The notes beneath the pieces are model-generated. The model made no database searches and was not told the DNA's origin. It saw only the letters and a program-made list of their open reading frames with translations. The position numbers and the translations under genes are program-made. From an uncultured Opitutales bacterium (GTDB taxonomy: Bacteria; Verrucomicrobiota; Verrucomicrobiia; Opitutales; Seribacteraceae): a stretch of DNA of 48,791 nucleotides. How positions within the stretch are numbered: position 1 is the first letter of the stretch; every line of letters starts with the position of its first letter. Of the stretch, positions 18,724-28,521 are shown in pieces. The stretch is taken from NCBI GenBank assembly GCA_938091675.1, contig CALKMX010000040.1:1-48791 (forward strand), given 5' to 3'.

Positions 18724-21117
18724 ATGAAGCCTTTTCTTATTTTCTCTTACTTACTCTTTGGGTTGGTTAATTTGTTTTCACAAGTTTCCTATGATGGCAA
18801 AACCATTTCTTCCATTGAAATACAAATTGTCGGTCCCCCAACCGTTGGTGCTTCATATATCAAGCAAAACTTACAAGTTCTAGAGGGTAGCATTTATGCA
18901 ACTTCTCCCATAGATAAATCTATTCATAATCTTATCCAGACCGGATTCATTAAAGATGTAAAAGTTTTCATAGACACGGATATTTCTGATCAGGATAGTG
19001 TGGGAATTGTCTTTAAGGTGGTGACAAAGCCTAGAATCGAATCGATCCTTTTTGATGGAAATGATGAATTAAGTGACAAAAAACTTACCAAGACTATTTC
19101 TTCACAAAAAGGAGAGTTATACGATGAATCTGATGCCAAGGCAGACAAAATAGCACTAGAAAATCTCTACTTAGAAAAAGGATATTGGAACTCTCGGGTA
19201 AGTTATCAAGTCATTCCTTCCAAGAAAGATTCCTCCAAGATAATTCTCAAATTTGATGTTATTGAAAATGAACCCAGAAAGATTCGTAAGATTCTATTTT
19301 CCGGAAATAACCAATTAGACGATGGTGAGTTATTGGATGTTATGGAAACTGCACCTTGGCGGTTTTGGAGATTTTGGTCGAAAAGATCAAAGTACCAACC
19401 CCGTGTGCTTGAAGAAGATCTCGAAAAAATTTCTCAGTCTTATCGAAATGAAGGATTTTTAGATGTCAAAATTGACCAATCGAACATTACGGTCTCTCAA
19501 GTAGGCTCAAATCGTATAGATCTGCAAATTAAAATAGAGGAGGGATCAAGGTCTTATTTTGGTAAGAAGAGAATTTTTGGACAGGCGGTTATCGATCAAG
19601 AAACTCTGGCAGAGGATAGCTTACTTAATGCAGGAGATCCTTACTCGCCTGAATTATTGTCAAAGGAAAGAAGTCGCATGAAAAGGCTTTATGGAGACAA
19701 AGGATATCTGGATGCCCAAATAAGGGTGAAGCGCAAATCAAACCTTGAGAAGAACCAAATCGATTTGGATTTTGAGATTACGGAGAACAATAAATTCTCA
19801 GTCAACAGTATCGAGGTAAGAGGTAACGAAAAAACGAAGACGGTTGTTTTAATTCGCGAGTTAGCCTTAGCCCCGGGAGAAACCTTCGACTTAACCCGAA
19901 TGGAAACAAGTGAAGCAAGACTTCAAAACACCAAACTATTTGAACGAGTTGATATTAGCGATGAGCCGATTTCATCCGGTGATCCAGAAATCAAAAATTC
20001 GAGAAGAAATATGGTCGTTGATGTGGAGGAAGGACGAACGGGTCATGTATCTTTTGGTGTCGGATTCAGCACACTCGAAAAAGCCATGATGTATGCCGAA
20101 TTTCGCCAGGGTAATTTTGACTTAATGAAATGGAGGGCACCGTACCGTTTGCAAGGAGACGGGCAGAAATTTCGTCTTCGGCTAAAACTTGGCTCTCGAA
20201 GTAATGAGGCACGCCTTGCCTTGGAGGAACCCTGGTTCTTAAACCGAAGAGTCGCAGCAGGGTTTGAGGTTTTTCGGGAAAAGTCAGATTACCAAAGTTC
20301 TTACTATGATGAATTGAGGACTGGGTTTGAGCTTTATTTCCGCAAAAGGCTCTTTGAACTCGTTGAGGGACGTTTGTTTTACAGCTTTGAGGATGTTTTA
20401 ATTGAGGACATTGAACTAGGACCGAAAACAAACTGGATTACAGGTCCTCCCAATGGAGATCCGGCTTATAATGCAGATAAAAATGAGATCCAACGAACCA
20501 TTTCAAAAGTAGGGCTAACCTTGAATCGTGACACCAGAGATGTGTTATTGTTTCCCACTGAAGGAAGTGTGGTTTCGATCCGGAAGGAATTTGCGGGGGG
20601 GATTTTTGGGGGAGATGCAGATTACGGAAGATTAGAAGTACAGGGGGCCCGATTTTTTAAAACCTTTGATACGATGGAACAGGTATTATCTATCTCCGGG
20701 CGAGCGGGCACATTAGGGAAATTTGACGGAGAAGACGCAAATGTACCCTTTTTCGACAAATTCTTTCTTGGAGGACCTTATAATCTTAGGGGTTGGGATT
20801 ATCGAGATGCCGGTCCTAATGAAGAAGGTGAGCCAACGGGGGGGAACTCATTTTCCTACGGCAGTTTAGAATATACCTTTAAAATTGCAGATCCCCTGCG
20901 ATTTGCCTTTTTTTATGATGGAGGATTTTTGCGGACTGATGACTTTAAGCTTTCCCCTGGCAACGGCAAAGAGGGGTGGCACGATAACTGGGGGCTCGGC
21001 ATCCGCATTATGGTTATGGGAATGCCCTTAAGGCTAGACCTGGGTTTTCCTCTCTCAGATCCTAGTAATTCAGGAAGTTCCACGCAGTTTCACTTCTCCG
21101 GTGGTACAAGATTTTAA
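18724..21117 (+). CDS. bamA: Outer membrane protein assembly factor BamA
   Basis: 797 aa; POTRA repeats and C-terminal beta-barrel (FFLGGPYNLRGWDYRDAGP, FHFSGGTRF). Confidence 0.95.
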   Translation: MKPFLIFSYLLFGLVNLFSQVSYDGKTISSIEIQIVGPPTVGASYIKQNLQVLEGSIYATSPIDKSIHNLIQTGFIKDVKVFIDTDISDQDSVGIVFKVVTKPRIESILFDGNDELSDKKLTKTISSQKGELYDESDAKADKIALENLYLEKGYWNSRVSYQVIPSKKDSSKIILKFDVIENEPRKIRKILFSGNNQLDDGELLDVMETAPWRFWRFWSKRSKYQPRVLEEDLEKISQSYRNEGFLDVKIDQSNITVSQVGSNRIDLQIKIEEGSRSYFGKKRIFGQAVIDQETLAEDSLLNAGDPYSPELLSKERSRMKRLYGDKGYLDAQIRVKRKSNLEKNQIDLDFEITENNKFSVNSIEVRGNEKTKTVVLIRELALAPGETFDLTRMETSEARLQNTKLFERVDISDEPISSGDPEIKNSRRNMVVDVEEGRTGHVSFGVGFSTLEKAMMYAEFRQGNFDLMKWRAPYRLQGDGQKFRLRLKLGSRSNEARLALEEPWFLNRRVAAGFEVFREKSDYQSSYYDELRTGFELYFRKRLFELVEGRLFYSFEDVLIEDIELGPKTNWITGPPNGDPAYNADKNEIQRTISKVGLTLNRDTRDVLLFPTEGSVVSIRKEFAGGIFGGDADYGRLEVQGARFFKTFDTMEQVLSISGRAGTLGKFDGEDANVPFFDKFFLGGPYNLRGWDYRDAGPNEEGEPTGGNSFSYGSLEYTFKIADPLRFAFFYDGGFLRTDDFKLSPGNGKEGWHDNWGLGIRIMVMGMPLRLDLGFPLSDPSNSGSSTQFHFSGGTRF

Positions 21118-21162
21118 AGTATTGTTGCCATCCCCCATTCTTGCTCTCCATAATATTGCTTC

Positions 21163-21705
21163 ATGAATTCTCTTAAGTATCTACTTCTCATCGGACTTTT
21201 CTCTTTAGCCCAAAGCCTAGTCGCCCAAAAAATCGGGGTTGTTGATGTGCAAAAAGTCTTTGATGGATATCAAAAAGTAAAAGACGCCAGAGAGCGATTG
21301 GACAAATCGAAGCAGGTGGCAATTGAGGAACTCGAAATTTTCCGAGATGAAATGGGAAAGATTGTCAATGAATTGAAAGAGATGGAGGAAAAGTTAAAAA
21401 ACCCAAACATAGATTCCTCCACCCTGAAAGAAAAGTATCAAGAAAAAGTCAAAGTAGCTAAAGAAAAGCAAGACGATATGGTTGCTTATGATAAAAGGGC
21501 AAAGGCAACCATTGCTCAAAGGCAACGAAATCTCCTCGTAGAACATTTGGAAGATATCCGTGCTGCCATCAAAAAAGTTTCCACCGCCAAAGGGTTGGAC
21601 TTGGTACTGAACTCTTCCGAGACACAACTCGGTGTATTTTATTCCTCTGATAATACCGATTACACTGAGGAGGTCATTGTTACTTTAAACGCAGAGAACG
21701 AATAA
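21163..21705 (+). CDS. OmpH/Skp family periplasmic chaperone
   Basis: 180 aa; signal peptide, AQKIGVVDVQKVFDGYQKVKDARERLDKSK, coiled coil; between bamA and lpxD. Confidence 0.9.
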   Translation: MNSLKYLLLIGLFSLAQSLVAQKIGVVDVQKVFDGYQKVKDARERLDKSKQVAIEELEIFRDEMGKIVNELKEMEEKLKNPNIDSSTLKEKYQEKVKVAKEKQDDMVAYDKRAKATIAQRQRNLLVEHLEDIRAAIKKVSTAKGLDLVLNSSETQLGVFYSSDNTDYTEEVIVTLNAENE

Positions 21706-21735
21706 TTTTGCTCTATGCATACAAGCTAAGAGAAA

Positions 21736-22770
21736 TTGGTGAATCTTAGCGTAAGAGTTAAAGATATATTAAATTTATTTCCTGATGCTGAAGTGTCGGG
21801 AAGTAGCCAAGTCGAAAAAATTTCTGGAATTGCGAATCTCCGAGATGCAAAGGTTGGGGACCTTTCTTTTTTGGGAAATTCAAAATATAAAAACCAAGTT
21901 CAGCACTGCCGGGCTAGCGTAATTTTATTGCCTCAGGACTATTCTGCACCTCCGAGCCAGAACCAGCTATTTATCAAAATCAATAAACCTTCCCGTGGGC
22001 TCGCTCAATTGTGTGAGTTGTTAGAGGCTAAACTTTGCCCTCCAGAAAAACCAGGTGTTCATCCAACCGCTTTTGTGGAAGAAAGTGCAGTACTGGAACC
22101 TGGTGTATCTATCGGTGCATTTACTTATCTCGGGAAAGGAGCGATCATTGGATCGAATGGTAAAATAGGCACTCATTGCCATATAGGGCGGGGATCTACG
22201 GTTGGAGATGGCAGTGTTCTGCATCCAGGAGTAAAACTTTTATCTAGATGTCAGATTGGCAAAAATGTCGTCCTAAACGCAGGCGTGGTCATTGGGTCTG
22301 AGGGGTATGGCTTCGATCAAACAGATGAAGGGCACCAAAAGATTCCTCACTTGGGTATTGTAGTTGTTGAGGATGGAGTCGAAATTGGTGCAAACACATG
22401 CATCGATCGTGCCCGTTTTGAGAAAACCAAGATTGGGCAAGGCAGTAAGCTCGATAATTTGGTTCAAGTTGGGCATAATGTTCAAATTGGGCAAAATTGC
22501 CTAATTGTGGCTCAGGTTGGAATAAGCGGGAGCGTAATTATGGAGGACAATGTTATTGTGGGTGGCCAAGCTGGCTTTGCTGGTCATCTGAAGGTTGGTA
22601 AAGGTGCAAAAATTGCCGGCCAAGCGGGTATTACAAAGGATGTTGAGCCCGGAGCTTTTCTTAAAGGAAACCCTGCCCTGCCCTTTCACTTGGCACAAAG
22701 AATTGCGGTTTTGCAGAGAAAATTACCTGATCTTTTCAATAGGTTTGCCCAAGAAAAATTCAGAGAGTAG
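21736..22770 (+). CDS. lpxD: UDP-3-O-acylglucosamine N-acyltransferase
   Basis: 344 aa; LbH hexapeptide repeats, NVVLNAGVVIGSEGYGFDQTDEGHQKIPHLGIVVVEDGVEIGANTCIDRA; TTG start likely. Confidence 0.95.
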   Translation: MVNLSVRVKDILNLFPDAEVSGSSQVEKISGIANLRDAKVGDLSFLGNSKYKNQVQHCRASVILLPQDYSAPPSQNQLFIKINKPSRGLAQLCELLEAKLCPPEKPGVHPTAFVEESAVLEPGVSIGAFTYLGKGAIIGSNGKIGTHCHIGRGSTVGDGSVLHPGVKLLSRCQIGKNVVLNAGVVIGSEGYGFDQTDEGHQKIPHLGIVVVEDGVEIGANTCIDRARFEKTKIGQGSKLDNLVQVGHNVQIGQNCLIVAQVGISGSVIMEDNVIVGGQAGFAGHLKVGKGAKIAGQAGITKDVEPGAFLKGNPALPFHLAQRIAVLQRKLPDLFNRFAQEKFRE

Positions 22771-22778
22771 ACAAAGTC

Positions 22779-23729
22779 ATGCGCAACGGTAATAACCTAA
22801 AGATTTTTAGCGGAAACTCGAACCTCCCCTTAGCCCAAGAGATTTGCACCTATCTAGATTTGGAAATGGGTGATGCCCTGGTAACTTCCTTTCCTGATAG
22901 CGAAAGTTTTGTACGTTACAACGAAAACATTCGTGGAATGGATGTGTTTCTTTTGCAGTCTACTAACTCGCCTGCGAACCATAATATTATGGAGCTTTTG
23001 ATCATGGTGGATGCAGCAAGACGTGCTTCTGCAGCACGAATTTCTGTGGTTCTTCCCTTTTTCGGTTATGCTAGGCAAGATCGTAAGGATCAACCCAGAG
23101 TTCCGATTACCTCGAAGTTAATTGCCAATTTATTGGTGGCTGCTGGATCAAATCGAGTTTTGACTATGGATCTTCACGCACAACAGATTCAGGGCTTTTT
23201 TGATATACCGGTTGACCACCTATATGCTTCTCCTGTGTTTTTCGATTATTTGCGAAATAGAAACACTGACAATATGACCATTTTTACTCCCGATGTTGGG
23301 GGTATGAAAATGGCAAGTGCATATGCTGAAGTTTTGGGCTGCCCTCTAGGCTTTGTTGCGAAAAGAAGAACCGGTGCAAGCACAGTAGAGGCTACGAATT
23401 TAGTGGGAGAGGTCGAGGGAAGAGAAGTTTTGATTGTGGATGATATGACGGAAACTGCAGGTACACTGACTGCGGCTGCCAGGTTACTTAAAGAAAGGGG
23501 AGCGAAACGGGTTTCAGCTGTTATTAGTCACTGTGTGATCAACGAGACAGGAAGGGAGCGCCTTGAACAAGGCCATCTGGATGAATTGATAACAACTAAT
23601 TCCGTCAATATTAATGTTGATGGACTTCCTATCACACAATTAAGCGTTGCACCACTACTGGGTGAAGCTATCCAACGAACGCACACGGACAGCAGTATAT
23701 CCAGCTTGTTTGAGGTTAAGGGCTTTTAA
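22779..23729 (+). CDS. prs: Ribose-phosphate pyrophosphokinase
   Basis: 316 aa; KIFSGNSNLPLAQEI, YARQDRKDQPRVPITSKLIANLL, VLIVDDMTETAGTLTAAARLLKERGAKRV. Confidence 0.95.
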   Translation: MRNGNNLKIFSGNSNLPLAQEICTYLDLEMGDALVTSFPDSESFVRYNENIRGMDVFLLQSTNSPANHNIMELLIMVDAARRASAARISVVLPFFGYARQDRKDQPRVPITSKLIANLLVAAGSNRVLTMDLHAQQIQGFFDIPVDHLYASPVFFDYLRNRNTDNMTIFTPDVGGMKMASAYAEVLGCPLGFVAKRRTGASTVEATNLVGEVEGREVLIVDDMTETAGTLTAAARLLKERGAKRVSAVISHCVINETGRERLEQGHLDELITTNSVNINVDGLPITQLSVAPLLGEAIQRTHTDSSISSLFEVKGF

Positions 23730-23801
23730 TTTTTAAGTTTGTTTCAATAGTTGTATAAAACAATTTTTTCATGCGGAAACGCTTTATTCCGTGAAGATAA
23801 A

Positions 23802-25199
23802 ATGAAAAATAAGTTTAGCTGGTTTGTCTTACTCTCGTTTTTAACGCTGGGTTTACAAGCCTTCTCACAATCCAAAGGGTATTCATTAAGAATTGATGAC
23901 TCTGATTTGAATCGATCATCGAGGAGTCATATACAAAGCTATTCCTCAATATTAGATACGAGCACTCCTGCGGTTGTAGCAGTTACTACTCAGCAGGTTG
24001 TCAGACGGCTTTATCCTGGAGCAAATAACCCCATAGAAAATCTGCTGCGAAGGTATTATGGGTTGCCCCATTTAAACCAAACAAGGATAGAGGAAGAAAA
24101 AGTCCCTGCCGGCATTGGGTCCGGAGTGATTGTTTCACCCCAAGGGCATGTTGTTACAAATGCCCATGTAATTACTGACCCAAGAACGGGTGAACTTATG
24201 GAAGAAGTGATTGTCCAAATGGGGGAACAAAAAGAATATCCAGCGGATATCATTGGATTCGATCACACCACAGATATTGCTGTCTTAAAAATTGAATCAG
24301 AAGAGGTGCTACCCTTTGCCACTCTTGGAGATAGTGACATATTGCAGGTGGGAGACATTGTTTTTGCCGTGGGCAACCCTCTTGGAATCGGTATGACTGT
24401 AACCATGGGGATCGTATCTGCCACTCGTAAATCTGAACTAGGGATCCTGCGAGAGGAAGGTGCTTACGAGAACTTCATCCAGACAGATGCCTCCATCAAC
24501 CGTGGTAATTCAGGGGGGGCGTTACTGGATGCTAAAGGGAGATTAATGGGTATTAATACCGCAATTATTTCCCAAACTGGTGCCAATATTGGAATTGGAT
24601 TAGCCATCCCAGTCAATATGGTTCGCAGAGCTTTGACGGATTATATCGAAGCGGGCAAGATACGAAGAGGATTTCTTGGTGTTTCGTTGCGCTCTGGCCA
24701 TAATGATAGTGGAGCCTTGGTTAGCAGTGTGGTTGTTGGAAGTGCCGCAGATAAGGCAGGATTCTTACCTGATGACAAGATTGTGAAGGTCGGAGGCAAG
24801 TCTGTCTCATCAGTTAATCAGGCACGGGTTGCAATTTCTCAATCGATACCAGGTGCAAGCATTCCCATCGAGGTCCTTCGTGAAAACAAAGAAATCCTTC
24901 TGCATGTAATTCTTGGGTCAATGTCTGATGAAGTAGCTCCGATCCCTGGAATTCAACTGGCACCGCTGACATCCCAAGCACGAGAGAAATATAAAGCACC
25001 AAGCACCGTTCGTGGTGTTGTTGTAACTAGTTCAACAGGTGAAATGGAAACCTTCAAGGAAGGAGTTATTCTTGTGGAAATAAATGGGGCACAAATCTTA
25101 GAAGTAAATGATGTTGCCGAAAATTTATATTCTGGAATTAATCGTTTCTATGTTTGGTACAGAGGGAAATACAGGTTTCTCGCCTATCGAATACCTTGA
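23802..25199 (+). CDS. DegQ/HtrA-like S1C serine protease with PDZ domains
   Basis: ORF 23751..25199, start more likely at MKNKFSW (23802, signal peptide). VVTNAHVI, TDIAVLKI, INRGNSGGALLDAKGRLMGINTAI triad motifs plus PDZ region. Confidence 0.92.
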   Translation: MKNKFSWFVLLSFLTLGLQAFSQSKGYSLRIDDSDLNRSSRSHIQSYSSILDTSTPAVVAVTTQQVVRRLYPGANNPIENLLRRYYGLPHLNQTRIEEEKVPAGIGSGVIVSPQGHVVTNAHVITDPRTGELMEEVIVQMGEQKEYPADIIGFDHTTDIAVLKIESEEVLPFATLGDSDILQVGDIVFAVGNPLGIGMTVTMGIVSATRKSELGILREEGAYENFIQTDASINRGNSGGALLDAKGRLMGINTAIISQTGANIGIGLAIPVNMVRRALTDYIEAGKIRRGFLGVSLRSGHNDSGALVSSVVVGSAADKAGFLPDDKIVKVGGKSVSSVNQARVAISQSIPGASIPIEVLRENKEILLHVILGSMSDEVAPIPGIQLAPLTSQAREKYKAPSTVRGVVVTSSTGEMETFKEGVILVEINGAQILEVNDVAENLYSGINRFYVWYRGKYRFLAYRIP

Positions 25200-25221
25200 G
25201 ACTTTTCGATTCCTTAAAATT

Positions 25222-25812
25222 CTAACTACCCGGTTTTGTGGCTGCGATTTTTTGAAGATGTAGAGGGAGTTTTTCTGGCTCGTAAGTAGGAAAATTCATC
25301 TTCAATAAGGAGGTAAAAGGAATACCCAAATTTAAGTCCTGAGTGCTACGGTCTACTAAACTTACCGCACCTAAAAATTCGCAGGGGTGTTGCCCAATAA
25401 TTTCAATTGCCTCCAGCACCCTGCCCCCTCTCGTAACCACATCCTCAACTAATAATACTTTATCTGTTGGTTGTATTAAAAAGTTTCGCCTCAAAGCCAA
25501 TCGATCGTTCACTTTTTCTAAAAAAATGAATCTAGCGTTCAACTGCCTTGCAACTTCTTGTCCTATGACCAACCCACCCATTGCTGGAGCAACGATTAAA
25601 TCAACCTGCTTGCAATCCATTTTTTCGATTAGAAGTTCCGCAAGTCGGGTAACTTTGCTTAAATACTGACACACCTGAGCACATTGAAAAAAATATTCAC
25701 TCCTCATGCCGGACCTTAAAATGAAATGCCCCTTAAGCAATGCTTGGGTCTCTTGAAAGATATTTATTACTTCTTGGTTTGTTTCGTCCATAAAAATTCT
25801 AAGAAAAAGCAT
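25222..25812 (-). CDS. pyrE: Orotate phosphoribosyltransferase
   Basis: 196 aa; LLKGHFILRSGMRSEYFFQCAQ, VAPAMGGLVIGQEVAR, VLLVEDVVTRGGRVLEAIEII. Confidence 0.92.
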   Translation of the reverse strand: MLFLRIFMDETNQEVINIFQETQALLKGHFILRSGMRSEYFFQCAQVCQYLSKVTRLAELLIEKMDCKQVDLIVAPAMGGLVIGQEVARQLNARFIFLEKVNDRLALRRNFLIQPTDKVLLVEDVVTRGGRVLEAIEIIGQHPCEFLGAVSLVDRSTQDLNLGIPFTSLLKMNFPTYEPEKLPLHLQKIAATKPGS

Positions 25813-25972
25813 CCAAGAATTTGATGCAAACTTATTAAAAATTAGGTGAGGAACATATAAAAAATTAAGAAATAGATGCGTATGAAAAGCACCAAATATA
25901 AATTCTATTCATATAAGAAAGTTGCCGAAAGAAAACCTTTGCATAAAGTAGAGAATAATAAACAAAATTTGC

Positions 25973-26254
25973 ATGAATTGGTCCAAAGAACTTTGGTTTT
26001 CCCTTCTTTTTCTAACCGTTGGTTTTACGGTATGGCCCTTGATGATTTATTACATTGGCTTAAGTGTGGGGATGGATTTCTTTTTAAATACAACCCTTAG
26101 AGAATGGGCAGAAGATATTGTTTATGGTCCACTAGGCACCTTTAGCATCCTATTCATTCGTAGTCTATTTCTCTTATTTTTTCCCTACCTGGCATTTAAT
26201 CTTATAAGGATGTTCTTACATTTGGGTAAAAAGAGGCAGGGTGATGAATTTTAA
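25973..26254 (+). CDS. Small membrane protein, unknown
   Basis: 93 aa with two hydrophobic segments; stop overlaps the 3' end of the convergent ABC gene. Confidence 0.5.
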   Translation: MNWSKELWFSLLFLTVGFTVWPLMIYYIGLSVGMDFFLNTTLREWAEDIVYGPLGTFSILFIRSLFLLFFPYLAFNLIRMFLHLGKKRQGDEF

Positions 26255-28011
26255 TTACTTACAATATTTTCCTGCAAACTACAGAAATTTGCGTAGGCAC
26301 CGTTTAATCTAAGTAATTCTTCGTGGGAACCTTGTTCTAGAATTTTTCCGTTTTCTAAAAATATAATGTTATCAGCTTCTCGGATGGTACTTAATCGATG
26401 AGCAATTATCAGCGTGGTTCTTGTTTTGATTAGCTTTTGAATTGCGATTTGAATCTGTCGTTCTGTCGCAACATCCACGCTCGCAGTTGCTTCATCAAGG
26501 ATAAGGACAGGTGATGACTTGAGCATTGCACGTGCCAAGGTCAGTCTCTGTTTTTCTCCCATACTTAAGCGTATCCCTCTTTCCCCAATAAGTGTATCTA
26601 AGCCCCTTGGCAGTGCTTCGACAAATTCCCGAGCATGGGCTGTTTCAAGTGCATGCCAAAGTTCTATTTCTTGTGCGGAATCCTTTGCCAAAAGAAGGTT
26701 TTCTTTAATGGATGTATCAAAGAGGAATGGGTCTTGGGGTACTATACCAATATTTGACCGGAGTTCATCTACGGTGATCTGATCAATAGGCGTTCCCCCA
26801 ATTTCAATCGAGCCGTTTTCCACATCATAGTATCGAAGCAATAAGTTAGCTATAGTGCTCTTACCGGCACCCGTGGGACCAACAAGGGCAGTGGTTGAGC
26901 CATGAGCTATTTTAAAGGTCAGATTTTTTACAACAGGGCTTCGCTCAGAGTAAGAAAAGCTGACATTTGAAAAAGTAACTTCATGACAGTCCAATGGAAA
27001 AGCATAAGGACTGGTTGGGTCTATAATTTCAATGGGGGCATCCAAAACTTCAAAAACTCGTTCTCCTGAGGCTTTTCCTGCAGCGACAAGGTTATTAATA
27101 CCAACAAGTTGTCTAATGGGTTCGTAAAACATATTTGCGTAAAGAAGAAAGGCAAAAAACTGTCCAGTGGTAAAACTTGGATCTGTTTCCAATAAATAAG
27201 CACCCATTCCCACTACACCTAAAATGCCTAAGGAAGAAGTAAAACTCGCGCATGGGCCCTGAATGGACCAACGGTACATTGCTCTTAAAGAGAAGTATTT
27301 CAGTGCTTCGGCAATTTCAGCAAATCTATTTTTTTCTCGCTGCATTAATCCAAAGGATTGAATCAATCGATTCCCCTGAATATCTTCTACTAGGAGGGAA
27401 TTGAGATCCCCTGATTTATCTCTTACCGCTCTCCAGTTTTCTTTGGATATTTTGGCATGTCGAATAGCCATCCATGTAAGAATGGGCAGAGGGATAAACA
27501 CAAGCGCGGCAAGCCTAGGTTCCTGTAAAAACATCATTATGGACACCCCAAGCAAGGTTAGAACTGAGATTAATCCCTGTTCAGTACCATCCAAAATTGC
27601 ACGCTCAACACTTTGCACATCTTCAATTACGCGGGAAGATATATCGCCACTTTTTCGTCGGTCATAAAAGGTAACCGGTAACCTTAATAATTTATTGTGT
27701 AGATCCTGGCGCAGGAGGAAGATTACCTTTTGCTCGAGTTTATTATTAATTCGTATACGAAAACAGTTAAGCAACTCCTTGAAGAAAAAAATTGCTGCGA
27801 TCAGTACAATTCCTTGTAACAGAATTTTGCCATTGCCTATACCACTAACTAAAACTTTATCCAGTACCTGTTGAATAACGGATGGAGCCATTACAGAAAG
27901 AATGGTCATCGCACATGCCAATAAAAGGGTGCTCGCAAAAAGACTTTTGTAGCCAAATAAGTAAGAGCTAACGCGATAAATTACCTTGTTGTTTTTGGTT
28001 TGGCACATCAC
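26251..28011 (-). CDS. ABC exporter (TMD-NBD fusion, MsbA-like)
   Basis: 586 aa; six-TM N-terminal domain, GPTGAGKSTIANLLLRYYD, LSMGEKQRLTLARAML, LILDEATASVD. Confidence 0.93.
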   Translation of the reverse strand: MMCQTKNNKVIYRVSSYLFGYKSLFASTLLLACAMTILSVMAPSVIQQVLDKVLVSGIGNGKILLQGIVLIAAIFFFKELLNCFRIRINNKLEQKVIFLLRQDLHNKLLRLPVTFYDRRKSGDISSRVIEDVQSVERAILDGTEQGLISVLTLLGVSIMMFLQEPRLAALVFIPLPILTWMAIRHAKISKENWRAVRDKSGDLNSLLVEDIQGNRLIQSFGLMQREKNRFAEIAEALKYFSLRAMYRWSIQGPCASFTSSLGILGVVGMGAYLLETDPSFTTGQFFAFLLYANMFYEPIRQLVGINNLVAAGKASGERVFEVLDAPIEIIDPTSPYAFPLDCHEVTFSNVSFSYSERSPVVKNLTFKIAHGSTTALVGPTGAGKSTIANLLLRYYDVENGSIEIGGTPIDQITVDELRSNIGIVPQDPFLFDTSIKENLLLAKDSAQEIELWHALETAHAREFVEALPRGLDTLIGERGIRLSMGEKQRLTLARAMLKSSPVLILDEATASVDVATERQIQIAIQKLIKTRTTLIIAHRLSTIREADNIIFLENGKILEQGSHEELLRLNGAYANFCSLQENIVSN

Positions 28012-28059
28012 TTAAAATAAAAAATATTACCCATCACCCTGTTAACCCTAAATACAAAA

Positions 28060-28512
28060 TTGGACAAAGAAATCATTCACGGACCCACTGGAGAGACTCT
28101 GCTAGATCTTCCATCGCCTTATGAAGCACATTCCTGCGGGCTTTTGCACCTACCGAGGTTCCTCGCGAAGATCCAAAAACACCTCAAGGGGACGCTGCCT
28201 AAAACATACCAGCGAAATTTCACCAAAGGCTTCGATGGCTTTCTTTGCCTTCATTTAGGCATTGAACCGCAACAAGTCATCGATTGTGTGAGTAAAGCTG
28301 AATCCGCCGACGAATTATCCCAAAGCCTTCAAGAGCTTTTCCCTAAACAATTGAAAGTTCATGAATGGAATCGAAGGTTAGTACAGATTGGAATGTCTGA
28401 TATGGCATTAGAAAAATTAGCTGAAATTAAAGAAAATCTAGGTGCATCGAACCGGGAGGATTTAAGGTCATTTGCGGATGTGATTGATTTCGATGAAAAA
28501 AAGATAAGCTAA
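28060..28512 (+). CDS. DUF5069 domain-containing protein
   Basis: 150 aa, TTG start; LPSPYEAHSCGLLHLPRFLAKIQKHLKGTLP...YQRNFTKGFDGFLCLHLGI typical of DUF5069. Confidence 0.75.
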   Translation: MDKEIIHGPTGETLLDLPSPYEAHSCGLLHLPRFLAKIQKHLKGTLPKTYQRNFTKGFDGFLCLHLGIEPQQVIDCVSKAESADELSQSLQELFPKQLKVHEWNRRLVQIGMSDMALEKLAEIKENLGASNREDLRSFADVIDFDEKKIS

Positions 28513-28521
28513 ATTATTTAA

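Noticed and set aside
20066-20431. 121-aa antisense ORF inside bamA
   Set aside because: Overlaps a strongly supported beta-barrel coding region; no recognisable domain.
22595-22792. 65-aa ORF overlapping lpxD and prs
   Set aside because: Out-of-frame ORF within lpxD C-terminus.
25876-26100. 74-aa ORF overlapping the small membrane protein
   Set aside because: The alternative frame 25973..26254 has a clearer hydrophobic membrane-protein pattern.
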